Source: Bacteroidota bacterium
GTDB taxonomy: Bacteria; Bacteroidota; Bacteroidia; Cytophagales; Cyclobacteriaceae
Direction of reading: 5' to 3'
DNA: 39,855 nt
NCBI GenBank assembly: GCA_018266055.1
Contig: JAFDYT010000018.1
Span: 1-39,855, forward strand
In this document: one piece after another, positions 25,816-35,169 of the stretch
How positions within the stretch are numbered: position 1 is the first letter of the stretch
How the letters are laid out: the number at the start of each line of letters is the position of its first letter
The notes under the pieces: generated by a model
The model's database searches: none
Told to the model about the DNA's origin: nothing
Seen by the model: only the letters and a program-made list of their open reading frames with translations
Program-made: the position numbers and the translations under genes

Positions 25816-25956
25816 GAGCGAAGAACGTTTTTTGAGGCCGCAAATTACGCGCTTGCCGCGAAATGTGAAAGGCTTTGTTGGATAAGTAGGGATTTGCGAA
25901 CTTGCCGCCTGAGTTTTGCGTTTGCCTTGAGCTGTAAGAAAACTCACGAACTGCTG

Positions 25957-27747
25957 ATGAAAGAACTTGGATATCTCAATAAATACCTGATCAAATATAA
26001 ATGGCACCTCATCTGGGGGCTGGTGTTTGTACTGATCTCCAACATCTTTCAGATTTTACCAGCCCAGATGGTTCGTCACTCCATCGATCTGGTGGTAGAT
26101 AATGTGCGCATCTATCGCTCTTTCAATCAAAGCCAACTGCAGTCAGGATTCTTTCAGGTGTTTTCGCGCGGCATTCTGATTTATGCGATTCTCATTTTAC
26201 TGATGGCGCTGCTGCGCGGCGTGTTTCTCTACTTTCAGCGCCAGACACTTATTGTGATGAGCCGGTTGATTGAGTATGACCTGAAGAACGAAATCTTTGA
26301 GCACTACCAGACCTTACCGGTAAGTTTTTACCGAAAAAATAACACCGGAGACCTGATGAATCGCATCAGCGAAGACGTAGGGCGCGTGCGCATGTACCTG
26401 GGGCCTGCGATCATGTATGGCCTCACGATGATCAGTTTGTTTGCCATGATTCTGCCGATCATGTTTGCCATCAGTCCTAAGCTCACTTTGTACTCGGTGC
26501 TGCCCTTGCCACTGTTGTCCATCGCGATATTCTATGTGAATAACATCATTGAGCAGCGCAGCGAAGAAATTCAAAGGAGCCAATCGCGGCTGAGCACTTT
26601 TGTGCAAGAAGCTTTTTCGGGCATTCGCGTATTGAAATCATTTACCCGCGAGAAGGAAAGCGTGGCCAATTTTTCGCGCGAAAGCGAAGAATACAAACGA
26701 CAATCCATCAAGCTGACGAAAGTAGAGGCGCTCTTTTATCCGATTGTGCTGGGGCTTGTAGGGCTTAGCATTATTCTCACCGTTTATGCCGGAAGTGTGG
26801 AGGTGATTAATGGCTCACTCACCATCGGCAACATTGCCGAGTTTATCATTTATGTAAACATCCTGACGTGGCCTGTGACGTTGCTTGGCTGGACGAGCAG
26901 TCAGGTAAAGCGCGCCGAAGCTTCGCAAAAGCGAATCAATGAATTTTTGAAAGTGAAAACAGACATTGTATCTGAGCGGAATCTGGATCAGGAAATTCAG
27001 GGCATCGTGGAATTCAAAAACGTGAGTTTTACTTATCCGGACACGGGCATCGAAGCGCTTAAAAATATTTCTTTTACCATCAACAAAGGCGAGTCGCTGG
27101 CTATTATTGGTACTACAGGCTCTGGGAAAAGTACGGTTGCCAATCTGGTTTCACGGTTGTACGATGCTACACGCGGCGAAGTACGCATCGACCGCACTCC
27201 GATCAAAGATTTTAACTTAGTGAGTCTGCGCCGTCAGGTAGGTGTTGTACCGCAGGATGTGTTTCTCTTCAGCGACACCATCTTCAATAACATTGGCTTC
27301 GGACTTAATCAGCCCGACGAAAGCAAGATTATACAGGCGGCAAAAGATGCTGACGTGTACGACAATATTCAGGCGTTCCCCAAAGGGTTTTCTACTCGTG
27401 TCGGTGAGCGTGGCATCACCTTGTCCGGCGGACAAAAGCAGCGCGTTTCCATCGCGCGGGCCGTGGCGCGTGAGCCCAAGATTTTGATTTTGGACGATGC
27501 GCTTTCGGCGGTGGACACAAAAACCGAGAACAACATTCTCAACAGCATGAAGAAAATTATGGTGGGCCGCACGTCCATCATTATTTCACATCGCGTTTCA
27601 TCGGCGAAACTCGCCAACAAAATTCTGGTGATCGACGACGGTTCAATTGTAGAAGAAGGTACGCACGAAAGTCTGCTAGCGCGCAATGGCGTGTACAAAG
27701 AACTTTACGAAAAGCAAATGCAGACCGAGCCCGTGGCTGAGCAATAA
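25957..27747 (+). CDS. ABC half-exporter with degenerate Walker B (MdlA/YheI-like)
   Basis: A 596-residue fused membrane-ATPase half-transporter: six membrane helices (about residues 1-320) then a nucleotide-binding domain. Walker A is GTTGSGKS (K391) and the signature is a perfect LSGGQ (489-493). Walker B reads ILILDDALS (D513-D514), with Asp where a catalytic Glu is expected. That pattern marks the non-catalytic half of heterodimeric exporters such as MdlA/MdlB, BmrC/BmrD and TM287/288. The start at 25957 follows the membrane domain (MKELGYLNKYLIKYKWHLIW); a longer frame overlapping nusB is not credible. It ends base to base with the convergent barrel-like gene. Confidence 0.92.
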   Translation: MKELGYLNKYLIKYKWHLIWGLVFVLISNIFQILPAQMVRHSIDLVVDNVRIYRSFNQSQLQSGFFQVFSRGILIYAILILLMALLRGVFLYFQRQTLIVMSRLIEYDLKNEIFEHYQTLPVSFYRKNNTGDLMNRISEDVGRVRMYLGPAIMYGLTMISLFAMILPIMFAISPKLTLYSVLPLPLLSIAIFYVNNIIEQRSEEIQRSQSRLSTFVQEAFSGIRVLKSFTREKESVANFSRESEEYKRQSIKLTKVEALFYPIVLGLVGLSIILTVYAGSVEVINGSLTIGNIAEFIIYVNILTWPVTLLGWTSSQVKRAEASQKRINEFLKVKTDIVSERNLDQEIQGIVEFKNVSFTYPDTGIEALKNISFTINKGESLAIIGTTGSGKSTVANLVSRLYDATRGEVRIDRTPIKDFNLVSLRRQVGVVPQDVFLFSDTIFNNIGFGLNQPDESKIIQAAKDADVYDNIQAFPKGFSTRVGERGITLSGGQKQRVSIARAVAREPKILILDDALSAVDTKTENNILNSMKKIMVGRTSIIISHRVSSAKLANKILVIDDGSIVEEGTHESLLARNGVYKELYEKQMQTEPVAEQ

Positions 27748-28479
27748 TCAGAATACGTAGCGAAGGCCGACGCCGCCCTGAAAGCGTTGATAGCCCGGAT
27801 CGACGAGCGCGTCAGTAAACATCTCAACTTCTATAAAAGCGGAAACCGGCAAAGAAAAATACGAGTACTCAAAGCCTACAATAGCTACAGCTCCGTAGGT
27901 GAAGCGGTTTTTAGTAAAGTGCCCAAAACGGTTTTCGCCGAAAGGGCCAGCCTGCTGGTAATTGTAATCGTAACGCAAGGTGGTGTTTCGCCATTGCCAT
28001 CCCAAACCTGCGTAGAGCATCAATCCCTTTGAAATTTTTTCCGCATCCCATTGGTACAAAAACTTAGTTTCCAAAAACCAATCGTTGATGGGCTTATGTA
28101 CCAGGTACGTCATCGTTGATTTTTCTTTTGTTAACGGATCCGTGCTAAGTGTATCGGGAATGTATTTGTTGAACAAGCCGCGGTAATAGCTGTTGTACAA
28201 TCCACTGGCGGCTTTCCCGCCGTCAACTGCGAACGACCAATGCTTTGTAGGATAAAATTTGTAGGTCAGTGCAAATGGATCGCCAACTTTAAACCCGATT
28301 CCCTGATAAGGGTATTGGCTTTCTTCAAAGATTGGGCAAACAATCTTTGCCTTCATGTGCGAAACATGAGGCACTGAAAACTTACCACTGCGAACACTCT
28401 TTTTCACCTGGGCAACGGCTGCTGACCCCACTGTGAGTAAGAGAAAAAAAACGAAAAAAGTAGTTTTCTGGCTACGCAT
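27748..28479 (-). CDS. Secreted beta-barrel-like protein, unknown
   Basis: A 243-residue protein that I do not recognise by family. The ATG at 28479 opens a signal peptide (MRSQKTTFFVFFLLLTVGSA, cleavage near VAQV). The mature part has alternating hydrophobic/aromatic strands: WSFAVDGGKAASGLYNSYYR, GLMLYAGLGWQWRNTTLRYD and FEYSYFSLPVSAFIEVEMF. It ends in VGLRYVF, the aromatic C-terminus usual for outer-membrane barrels. Its stop codon directly abuts that of the plus-strand ABC gene with no spacer. It lies upstream of the second ABC gene's 3' end on the same strand (65 bp), so it may be read from that transcript. Confidence 0.72.
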   Translation of the reverse strand: MRSQKTTFFVFFLLLTVGSAAVAQVKKSVRSGKFSVPHVSHMKAKIVCPIFEESQYPYQGIGFKVGDPFALTYKFYPTKHWSFAVDGGKAASGLYNSYYRGLFNKYIPDTLSTDPLTKEKSTMTYLVHKPINDWFLETKFLYQWDAEKISKGLMLYAGLGWQWRNTTLRYDYNYQQAGPFGENRFGHFTKNRFTYGAVAIVGFEYSYFSLPVSAFIEVEMFTDALVDPGYQRFQGGVGLRYVF

Positions 28480-28544
28480 TGCCAGCAAAGATAATTCTTT
28501 TGCCCAAACGGCTTAATTTATGGGGGCCTTTTTCAGGTGAGCGG

Positions 28545-30317
28545 TCAAACCGCTTCTTTGTATTGCATTCTATGGAGGTTGGAGTAGAAGCCGTCTTTTG
28601 ACAAGAGTTCCTCATGACGGCCGCTTTCTTTCACCTCTCCTTTATCGAGCACGATGATTTTATGCGCGTGTTGAATGGTGGACAGTCGATGTGCAATCAC
28701 AATGCTGGTGCGGTTCTCCATCATTTTAGTGATGGCCGTTTGAATCATTTCTTCCGTCTCGCTATCCACCGATGAAGTGGCTTCATCGAGCACCAGAATC
28801 TTCGGGTCATAGACCATCGCGCGGATAAAAGAAAGTAATTGGCGTTGGCCCACCGAAAGGGTTGCCCCGCGCTCCATCACGTTATAATTCAGGCCACCAG
28901 GTAGTCGGTCGATGAACTTTCTGGCGCCAACCAGGTCGGCCGCATGCAAGATCATTTCGTCGGTCACGTCGGGATTGCCAAGCGTGATGTTGTAGCGAAT
29001 GGTATCGGAGAAAAGGAATACATCCTGCAGCACTACGCCGATATTTTTTCGGAGAGCTGAAAGGTTGTACTCATTCAAGTTAACGCCATCAATCAAAATC
29101 TGTCCACGGTTGATTTCGTAAAACCGGTTGAGTAAATTAATTACCGACGACTTGCCTGCGCCCGTGGCCCCCACAAGCGCCACGGTTTGTCCTTGCTTGA
29201 TCTCGATGTTAAAATCCTTGAGCACATAATTGTTGTCGGTGTAGGCAAACCAAACGTGATCAAACCGAACTTCTCCTTTCATGTGTGACGGTGCGAACGA
29301 TCCACTCGTAGAAACAAACTCCTGATCATCCAGCAAGTTGATGATGCGCGACGTACTCACAATGCCCATCTGCAAAGTATTGTAGCGATCGGCAATCATG
29401 CGTATCGGTCTGAAAAAAAGCTGAATGAACATGATGAACGATACGAGTTTGCCTAAAGTAATGCCGGTAATTTCTTCGTTGATGGCTCCTTTGGCTCCGT
29501 ACCACACCAGCAGGCCAGTGCCCATTGCGACAATGATTTCGGCTACGGGGAAGTAAACCGAATAGTACAATACCGAGCGCAAGTTGGCGTCGCGGTGCTC
29601 GCGATTGATCTCTTTAAACTTTTCAAATTCTTTGCTTTCACTTCCAAAAATCTGGACGATGTTCATGCCGGTGATGTGCTCTTGCACAAACGCATTCAGG
29701 TTAGATACCGCGTTGCGCACATCGTTGAACGTGACTTTAATTTTTTCTTTAAAGACGTAGGTGGCCAACACCATGAGTGGAATGGTTGATAAGCTGACGA
29801 GCGCCAGTCGCCAGTCGATCCAAAACATGAAAACCAGAATAAATACAATCTGCAGCAGGTCGCTGGCCATGGCGGCCAGGCCTTCGCTAAAAACATCGGC
29901 CAGCGTTTCCACATCAGAAATAGTGCGCGTTACCAGGCGGCCAATAGGCGTTTTGTCGAAAAAGGGAAGGCGGAGTTGCACAATATGACTATACAGCTTG
30001 ACGCGGATATCGCGGATGACAAACTGAGCAATTCGTCCGGAGATGAACGTGTGCACGTATTGCACTACGGACTGTACGATGAGCAATGCAAAAATAATCA
30101 GCATCACATTGACCATTCCCCAGTAATTTCCATACTGCACGTCCTGATCGATGGTGTTTTGAATGAGTATAGGTCGTAACGGAGTAAGAATACCCAGGGC
30201 GAGGGTGAGAAAAATAACGAGATAGAATCGGCCTTTGTAGGGGTTTACAAATTGCAATAACCGCTTGAGTACGGTCAGGTCGATAATATTTCCGCTGCTA
30301 ACTTTCTCTTTTTCCAT
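28545..30317 (-). CDS. ABC half-exporter with catalytic Walker B (MdlB/YheH-like)
   Basis: A 590-residue half-exporter. Six membrane helices (about residues 30-320) precede the ATPase with Walker A GATGAGKSS, signature LSVGQ (487-491, V in place of G) and a complete Walker B LVLDEATSSVD (D511, catalytic E512). The altered LSVGQ together with an intact Glu is the reciprocal of the defect in the other ABC gene of this locus. Together they would form one consensus and one degenerate ATP site, as in known heterodimers. It is divergent from the TonB-receptor gene. The substrate is unknown; relatives are multidrug or lipid exporters. Confidence 0.92.
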   Translation of the reverse strand: MEKEKVSSGNIIDLTVLKRLLQFVNPYKGRFYLVIFLTLALGILTPLRPILIQNTIDQDVQYGNYWGMVNVMLIIFALLIVQSVVQYVHTFISGRIAQFVIRDIRVKLYSHIVQLRLPFFDKTPIGRLVTRTISDVETLADVFSEGLAAMASDLLQIVFILVFMFWIDWRLALVSLSTIPLMVLATYVFKEKIKVTFNDVRNAVSNLNAFVQEHITGMNIVQIFGSESKEFEKFKEINREHRDANLRSVLYYSVYFPVAEIIVAMGTGLLVWYGAKGAINEEITGITLGKLVSFIMFIQLFFRPIRMIADRYNTLQMGIVSTSRIINLLDDQEFVSTSGSFAPSHMKGEVRFDHVWFAYTDNNYVLKDFNIEIKQGQTVALVGATGAGKSSVINLLNRFYEINRGQILIDGVNLNEYNLSALRKNIGVVLQDVFLFSDTIRYNITLGNPDVTDEMILHAADLVGARKFIDRLPGGLNYNVMERGATLSVGQRQLLSFIRAMVYDPKILVLDEATSSVDSETEEMIQTAITKMMENRTSIVIAHRLSTIQHAHKIIVLDKGEVKESGRHEELLSKDGFYSNLHRMQYKEAV

Positions 30318-30564
30318 TGGGATTTAAACCCGTTTTACAAAATAAGGTTCGCAAAAATGCAAAAAGCAAACGATTTCTATTGGACGAATTCTGCGAATAC
30401 AAAATTGCCATCGATTGTGTGAAAAAAACGCCTGTTCCGCATAGCGAGATTGTTGCCAAATTGTTAACAAAATGTTTGGAAGAATTAAACCCGATTCTGG
30501 GATTTCTATATAATAAAAAGGATATTTTTGCCGCGACAAATTCTATCCAAAAAAACCAATTGCT
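30318..30564. other. Divergent intergenic region between ABC exporter and receptor genes
   Basis: 247 AT-rich bases between two divergent starts. On the plus strand TATTTTTG (30523-30530) matches the -7 box TAnnTTTG and sits 34 bp before the receptor ATG. No TTTG lies at the -33 distance. Nothing convincing was seen for the ABC side. A short open frame here has no protein-like features. Confidence 0.4.
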
Positions 30565-33500
30565 ATGATGAAAAAACTACTCATGACGGTTGCCTTTGCG
30601 CTAACTACAATCGTGGGATTGTATGCACAAGGTGTGACCACTGCAAGCATCAGTGGCTTAGTCACCGACAAAAACGGTGAACCTTTGCCAGGTGCAAGTG
30701 TAATTGCTATCCACACTCCATCCGGCACAAAATATGGTGCTGTGAGCCGTTCTGACGGACGCTACAACCTGCCAGCCGTTCGAATTGGCGGGCCTTACAC
30801 AGTCACAGTAACTTTCGTAGGTTATGAAGACCAAAAGACTGAAATCGATTACCTGGCACTTGACCAAAATTTTACAGCCAATTTCAAACTAGGTGAATCG
30901 GCCATTCAACTTTCTGAAATTCAGGTAACGGCTCAAAAAGACGCTGTGTTGAATTCAGAACGTACTGGTGCAGCAACTAGCGTACGCCGTGAGCAATTTG
31001 AGCGCCTGCCCAGTATTACTCGTAGTTTTCAAGACTTCACTGCACTTGACCCACGGTCGAACGGCTTCAGCTTCGGCGGTAGAAGCAATCTTTTTAACAA
31101 CTTTACGATTGACGGCGCCACTTCAAATAACGTCTTTGGATTAAGTGCTCTTCCTGGTGGACAAGCTAACTCACAACCTATTTCTGTGGATGCGATTCAA
31201 GCTATCCAAGTGAACTTTGCTCCCTACGACGTTCGCCAGGGCGCCTTCACAGGTGCTGGGGTAAACGCAGTTACCCGAAGCGGGACCAACGAGTTCTCAG
31301 GATCAGCCTACGGTTTCTTCAAGAATCAAAGCATGGTTGGTACCAAAGTAGCTGGAGTGACTCAAACCAATGCCAACTTCAGTTATGAAAACGTGGGCTT
31401 CCGTTTAGGTGGACCCATCATTAAAAACAAGCTTTTCTTCTTTGCCAATTATGAATTTGAGAAGAACGTGACTCCAGCCGTTACATTCCCTGCAAATACA
31501 ACAGGCAACCAGCCGCTTGGAATTACTGATACTGCCGATCCAAATTATAATAGTGAAGCCAACTTGCAGCGTATTTCTGATTTCTTTAGCAACCCTGCTA
31601 ATGCTTCTATTACTGGAGGATATAACCCAGGTTCGTACAAAAACTTTGACTTGCCAACGCAAAGCCAAAAATATCTTGCTCGCTTCGACTGGAATATTTC
31701 TGACAAGCACAAATTGACAGTTCGCTACAATCAGTTAAGCGCTTTCCGCGACATTACACCAAGTGGTTCAGTTAATCCATTTGGAACCTCCATCGGTGGT
31801 CGCACCAACAGCGTTAACGGAATTCCATTCTCCAATTCCTATTACCGCCAGCTAAATACACTTTACTCGATTGTGGCAGAACTTAACAGCTCCTTTAGCA
31901 ACAAGTACTCCAATACATTTACGATTGGTTATTCTGCATTCCGCGATCCCCGTGAGCAAGGAGGAGGTGGTGCAGTACCTGCCTTCCCTATGGTGGATAT
32001 CAAAGGCCCCAACGGACAATGGTTAACTTCTATTGGTCCCGATCCTTTCACGAAAAACAACAAGTTGTATCAGGACATCATCCAGATCAATGACAACTTT
32101 AATATCTACTTACCGAACCATGTTGTTACTCTTGGAACGGCGAATGAACTCTTCAAGTTTACGAACGTGTTCACCGCCATGATCAATGGTAACTATCAGT
32201 TCAACAGCATTAGCGATTTCCTTAACAATGCGGTGGCTCCAACTGCGACCAATGCACCTACGCAATTTCAAACTCAATATTCTGCCGTAGCCGGAAACCC
32301 CGCACCAGGCGCGATTTGGAATGCGCAACAATTTGGTGTTTATGCACAGGATGAGTACACCGGTATTAAAAACGTAAAACTAACGTATGGTATCCGCGTT
32401 GACATGCCTTCGTATCCTTCAACGCTGCCTCAAAACACGATCAGCGATGCACTGACTTTCAATCATGGCGAAAAAATTCAGGTGGGGAAACTGCCTAACG
32501 CCACTGTACTCTATTCTCCCCGCATCGGTTTCAACTGGGATGTGAAAGGTGATAAGACTTTGCAAGTTCGCGGAGGGACCGGAGTATTCACGGGTCGTAT
32601 TCCATTTGTATGGTTGTCAAACCAGGTGACCAACAACGGTCTTCTCTTTGGCCAGATCCAATCCGCCGGTCAAGCCGCAAACTTTGCCTCTGGATATAAT
32701 TTCAGTGCAACACCCGTTACATCCACAGGCGCAGCTCCTCAGTTTAGCATCAATGCTACAGTAAAGAACTTCAAATTCCCTCAAGTATGGAGAACTAATA
32801 TCGCGATTGACAAATCATTGCCATACGGATTAGTGGCTACTTTTGAAGCGATCTATACGAAGGATATAAATGCTGCGTATTGGAGAGATGCCAACCTTAG
32901 CGACCCTATTCGCACTGTAGATGGTGATGGTCGTCCCCAATTTGCCGCTACGATCAATTCTAACCCTACAGCGGGAGCAACCGATGCCAACGGTAATCCA
33001 CTTTACGGAAGAAGAATTAATCAAAACATAGTTTCCGCTCTCGTGCTCGACAATACCAAATTAGGGTATTCTTACTCGCTGACCGGTCAGTTGCAAAAGA
33101 CCTTCAACAAAGGATTCTATGCTTCTGCTGCCTACACCTTCACTGACGCACGCGACGTGAATGCAGGCACAGGGTCACAGGCCAGTGTTACTTCTTATCC
33201 TACCGTGCAGAGCTACAACCTGCCTATAATTTCTTACTCCAGCAATTTGGCGCAGCACCGTGTAGTAGCAAGCGCTTCGTACCGTAAGGAGTATGCTAGA
33301 TTCTTTGCCACTACTTTGTCAGCCATTTATCAAGGTTCCTCTGGCTTCCGCTATTCATACACGTACACTGGCGATGTGAATGGTGACGGCTCGACCAATG
33401 ACCTGATTTACATTCCAAGAAACCAAAGCGAAATTCTGCTGACCACATCAAACGCAGCAGATACCCGCAGCGTAGTAGACATATGGAATCAATTGGATCA

Positions 33501-33960
33501 GTACATCAGTCAGGACAAATACTTAAGCAAGCATCGTGGTGAATATGCCGCTCGCAACGGAGCTGTATCTCCATGGACCAATTCATTGAATGTGCGCTTG
33601 TTGCAAGACTTCTACATTGAACTTAAGAACGGTAAGCGTAATACTTTGCAATTCTCCTTTGAAGCCATCAACTTCCTGAATCTGTTAAACTCGGATTGGG
33701 GTGTGACAAAAATACCTGCAAGACAAGCACTTCTTGGTTTTGCCGGATATGAAAACCCTGGTGTGACAACCCCAAATACTAATGCTTCCAATCCATTGTT
33801 ACCGAATAGTTCTTACACTACTACTGCTTTTACCGGCAGGCCAATTTTCACGTTTGCAACTAACTCTGATGGAAGTGCCCTGAGCCGCACCAACATTAAC
33901 AATACCACCATCGGTTCACGTTATCAATTGCAAATTGGTGTTCGTTACATCTTCAATTAA
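30565..33960 (+). CDS. Oar-like TonB-dependent outer-membrane receptor
   Basis: An 1131-residue outer-membrane protein. A signal peptide (cleaved after VGLYAQG) is followed by a carboxypeptidase-regulatory-like beta-sandwich (about residues 28-105; SISGLVTDKNGEPLPGASV, GRYNLPAVRIGGPY). The plug region has VRREQFERLPSITRSFQDF, FTIDGATSNNVFGLS and the VNAVTRSGTNEFSGSAYGFF signature of the Oar family. A very long beta-barrel rich in N, T, S and Y ends in IGVRYIFN. Oar in Myxococcus is a TonB-dependent channel linked to export of the PopC protease, so export as well as import is possible. It is followed 4 bp later by a lipoprotein gene that probably works with it. Confidence 0.92.
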   Translation: MMKKLLMTVAFALTTIVGLYAQGVTTASISGLVTDKNGEPLPGASVIAIHTPSGTKYGAVSRSDGRYNLPAVRIGGPYTVTVTFVGYEDQKTEIDYLALDQNFTANFKLGESAIQLSEIQVTAQKDAVLNSERTGAATSVRREQFERLPSITRSFQDFTALDPRSNGFSFGGRSNLFNNFTIDGATSNNVFGLSALPGGQANSQPISVDAIQAIQVNFAPYDVRQGAFTGAGVNAVTRSGTNEFSGSAYGFFKNQSMVGTKVAGVTQTNANFSYENVGFRLGGPIIKNKLFFFANYEFEKNVTPAVTFPANTTGNQPLGITDTADPNYNSEANLQRISDFFSNPANASITGGYNPGSYKNFDLPTQSQKYLARFDWNISDKHKLTVRYNQLSAFRDITPSGSVNPFGTSIGGRTNSVNGIPFSNSYYRQLNTLYSIVAELNSSFSNKYSNTFTIGYSAFRDPREQGGGGAVPAFPMVDIKGPNGQWLTSIGPDPFTKNNKLYQDIIQINDNFNIYLPNHVVTLGTANELFKFTNVFTAMINGNYQFNSISDFLNNAVAPTATNAPTQFQTQYSAVAGNPAPGAIWNAQQFGVYAQDEYTGIKNVKLTYGIRVDMPSYPSTLPQNTISDALTFNHGEKIQVGKLPNATVLYSPRIGFNWDVKGDKTLQVRGGTGVFTGRIPFVWLSNQVTNNGLLFGQIQSAGQAANFASGYNFSATPVTSTGAAPQFSINATVKNFKFPQVWRTNIAIDKSLPYGLVATFEAIYTKDINAAYWRDANLSDPIRTVDGDGRPQFAATINSNPTAGATDANGNPLYGRRINQNIVSALVLDNTKLGYSYSLTGQLQKTFNKGFYASAAYTFTDARDVNAGTGSQASVTSYPTVQSYNLPIISYSSNLAQHRVVASASYRKEYARFFATTLSAIYQGSSGFRYSYTYTGDVNGDGSTNDLIYIPRNQSEILLTTSNAADTRSVVDIWNQLDQYISQDKYLSKHRGEYAARNGAVSPWTNSLNVRLLQDFYIELKNGKRNTLQFSFEAINFLNLLNSDWGVTKIPARQALLGFAGYENPGVTTPNTNASNPLLPNSSYTTTAFTGRPIFTFATNSDGSALSRTNINNTTIGSRYQLQIGVRYIFN

Positions 33961-33964
33961 TTAA

Positions 33965-34768
33965 ATGACAACTATGAAATACATTAGATTATCTCTCCTC
34001 CTTATTTCTGCTGGAGCCCTCATGCTAGGTTGTCAGGATCCTGATTACCCGGCGGCTGTACCTTCAAGCACCGTGCGTAGTGCTAACGTGGTGTTCATCA
34101 ATGCAGCTCCGGATATTTCGAGCCCGCAATCATTTTTAGTGAACAATGCTGCGGCTTCATCCATAGCCTTCCCAGGCGCTGTTTTAACCACTATCAACCC
34201 GAGCACTGAACAATTTCGTATCAAGAATGCAGTGTTCGGTGTGATTAAGCCTGATACATTGTCTCAAAAAGCTGACCTCGTGAGTCAGACCGGTGCGACA
34301 ACGATTCAGGGTAACGGGCACTATACGGTAATTCTCACAGACACTGTGAAGCGTCCGTTCGGTAAAGCGAGTGCCTTCACTTCAAACCCAGGTGGATTGA
34401 CGTTCACTACAATTACGGACGTAACCACCGCCCCAACAGCAGGCAACTCAGGCATCCGGTTTTTGAACCTCGCGCCTGGTGCTGCCGCAGTTTATCTTAC
34501 CCATGACGGGGGTCAGACATTCACCGGATTGACGACTAGTGTTGCTTACAAAAAGACAACCACGACATTTACCTCTGTGCCAACCGGAACTTATGTGCTG
34601 GAAGTGCGCACCGGTAGTGTTTCTGGTACTGTCATTGCTACTTTACCAAGTCAAGCTTACGCTGATGGGAAGTTATATACCGTATTCCTTTCTGGAAAAG
34701 TGGTAAAAGTTGGCTCAAGCAATATTGTGAAGGTTCCGTATGCCGTTAATGCAGTGGCTCATAACTAA
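33965..34768 (+). CDS. DUF4397 lipoprotein
   Basis: A 267-residue lipoprotein with the signal MTTMKYIRLSLLLISAGALM and lipobox LGC (C23). The mature part contains two related DUF4397-type beta units: VVFINAAPDISSPQSFLVNN and IRFLNLAPGAAAVYLTHDGG, each with the N/L-A-(A/P) strand-turn. Loops such as GTYVLEVRTGS and KLYTVFLSGKV follow the first strands. The function of DUF4397 is unknown. The gene starts 4 bp after the receptor stop and is followed by a strong terminator, so receptor and lipoprotein form one operon and probably one surface complex. Confidence 0.86.
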   Translation: MTTMKYIRLSLLLISAGALMLGCQDPDYPAAVPSSTVRSANVVFINAAPDISSPQSFLVNNAAASSIAFPGAVLTTINPSTEQFRIKNAVFGVIKPDTLSQKADLVSQTGATTIQGNGHYTVILTDTVKRPFGKASAFTSNPGGLTFTTITDVTTAPTAGNSGIRFLNLAPGAAAVYLTHDGGQTFTGLTTSVAYKKTTTTFTSVPTGTYVLEVRTGSVSGTVIATLPSQAYADGKLYTVFLSGKVVKVGSSNIVKVPYAVNAVAHN

Positions 34769-34786
34769 TACAACAACTTTGTAATT

Positions 34787-34818
34787 AAAAAGGCTGCTCA
34801 TTTCGGGCAGCCTTTTTT
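34787..34818 (+). terminator. Terminator of the receptor-lipoprotein operon
   Basis: An 11-bp stem AAAAAGGCTGC / GCAGCCTTTTT around a 9-nt loop with a T run, 18 bp after the DUF4397 stop. A classic intrinsic terminator; the sequence is symmetric enough to work in both directions. Confidence 0.85.
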
Positions 34819-34914
34819 GCTTTCAAAGGGGATGCATTAGGCAATTGCAAAGAGGGTACAATAGCGATCGCCGGTTCTTTTTGTGAGAAAGGTGCAGCCG
34901 CGTGGTCTACCAGA

Positions 34915-35040
34915 TCAGGCCTCATTTCTGTTAAGTCAGGTCTCTGATCTGTTAAATCAGGTCTCATTCCTGTTAAGTCAGGTCTCTGATCTGTTGAATC
35001 AGGTCTCATTCCTGTCGAGTCATATCTCTGATTTGTTGAA
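34915..35040. repeat. Six tandem 21-bp repeats (three 42-bp dimers)
   Basis: Six head-to-tail 21-bp units at 34915, 34936, 34957, 34978, 34999 and 35020. Each starts TCAGGTCTC or a close variant. Odd units continue ATTCCTG and even units TGATCTG, so the real period is 42 bp. The last units are the most diverged. Both strands stay open across the array: the minus strand encodes a heptad of the type D-L-T-x-Q/M-R-P. That open frame (34785-35174) has no ATG before the array and ends inside the terminator hairpin, so I do not call it a gene. The array sits between core genes and the toxin locus. Confidence 0.8.
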
Positions 35041-35169
35041 TCATGATCCATGTCAAATAAATACCTTCTCCGAGTCTGTTCAGCGAACTGCAAGGCTCCT
35101 ATTTTCCCCTGCCAGAGTTGGTGTTTCTCATCACGCGCACTCACTATTTTCTTTTTGTTGGAGAAGAAC

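Noticed and set aside
25756-25956. Upstream extension of the plus-strand ABC exporter by 67 codons
   Set aside because: It overlaps nusB on the other strand, and the membrane domain starts naturally at the ATG at 25957.
25816-26007. Upstream extension of nusB by 64 codons
   Set aside because: The added residues are not protein-like and would run into the divergent ABC gene; the ATG at 25815 gives the usual NusB start.
30317-30568. Plus-strand open frame of 83 codons in the ABC-receptor intergenic region
   Set aside because: It overlaps both neighbouring starts, has no recognisable protein features and covers the likely promoter region.
34915-35040. Repeat array considered as CRISPR
   Set aside because: Units are directly adjacent 21-mers with no spacers, and no cas genes are present.
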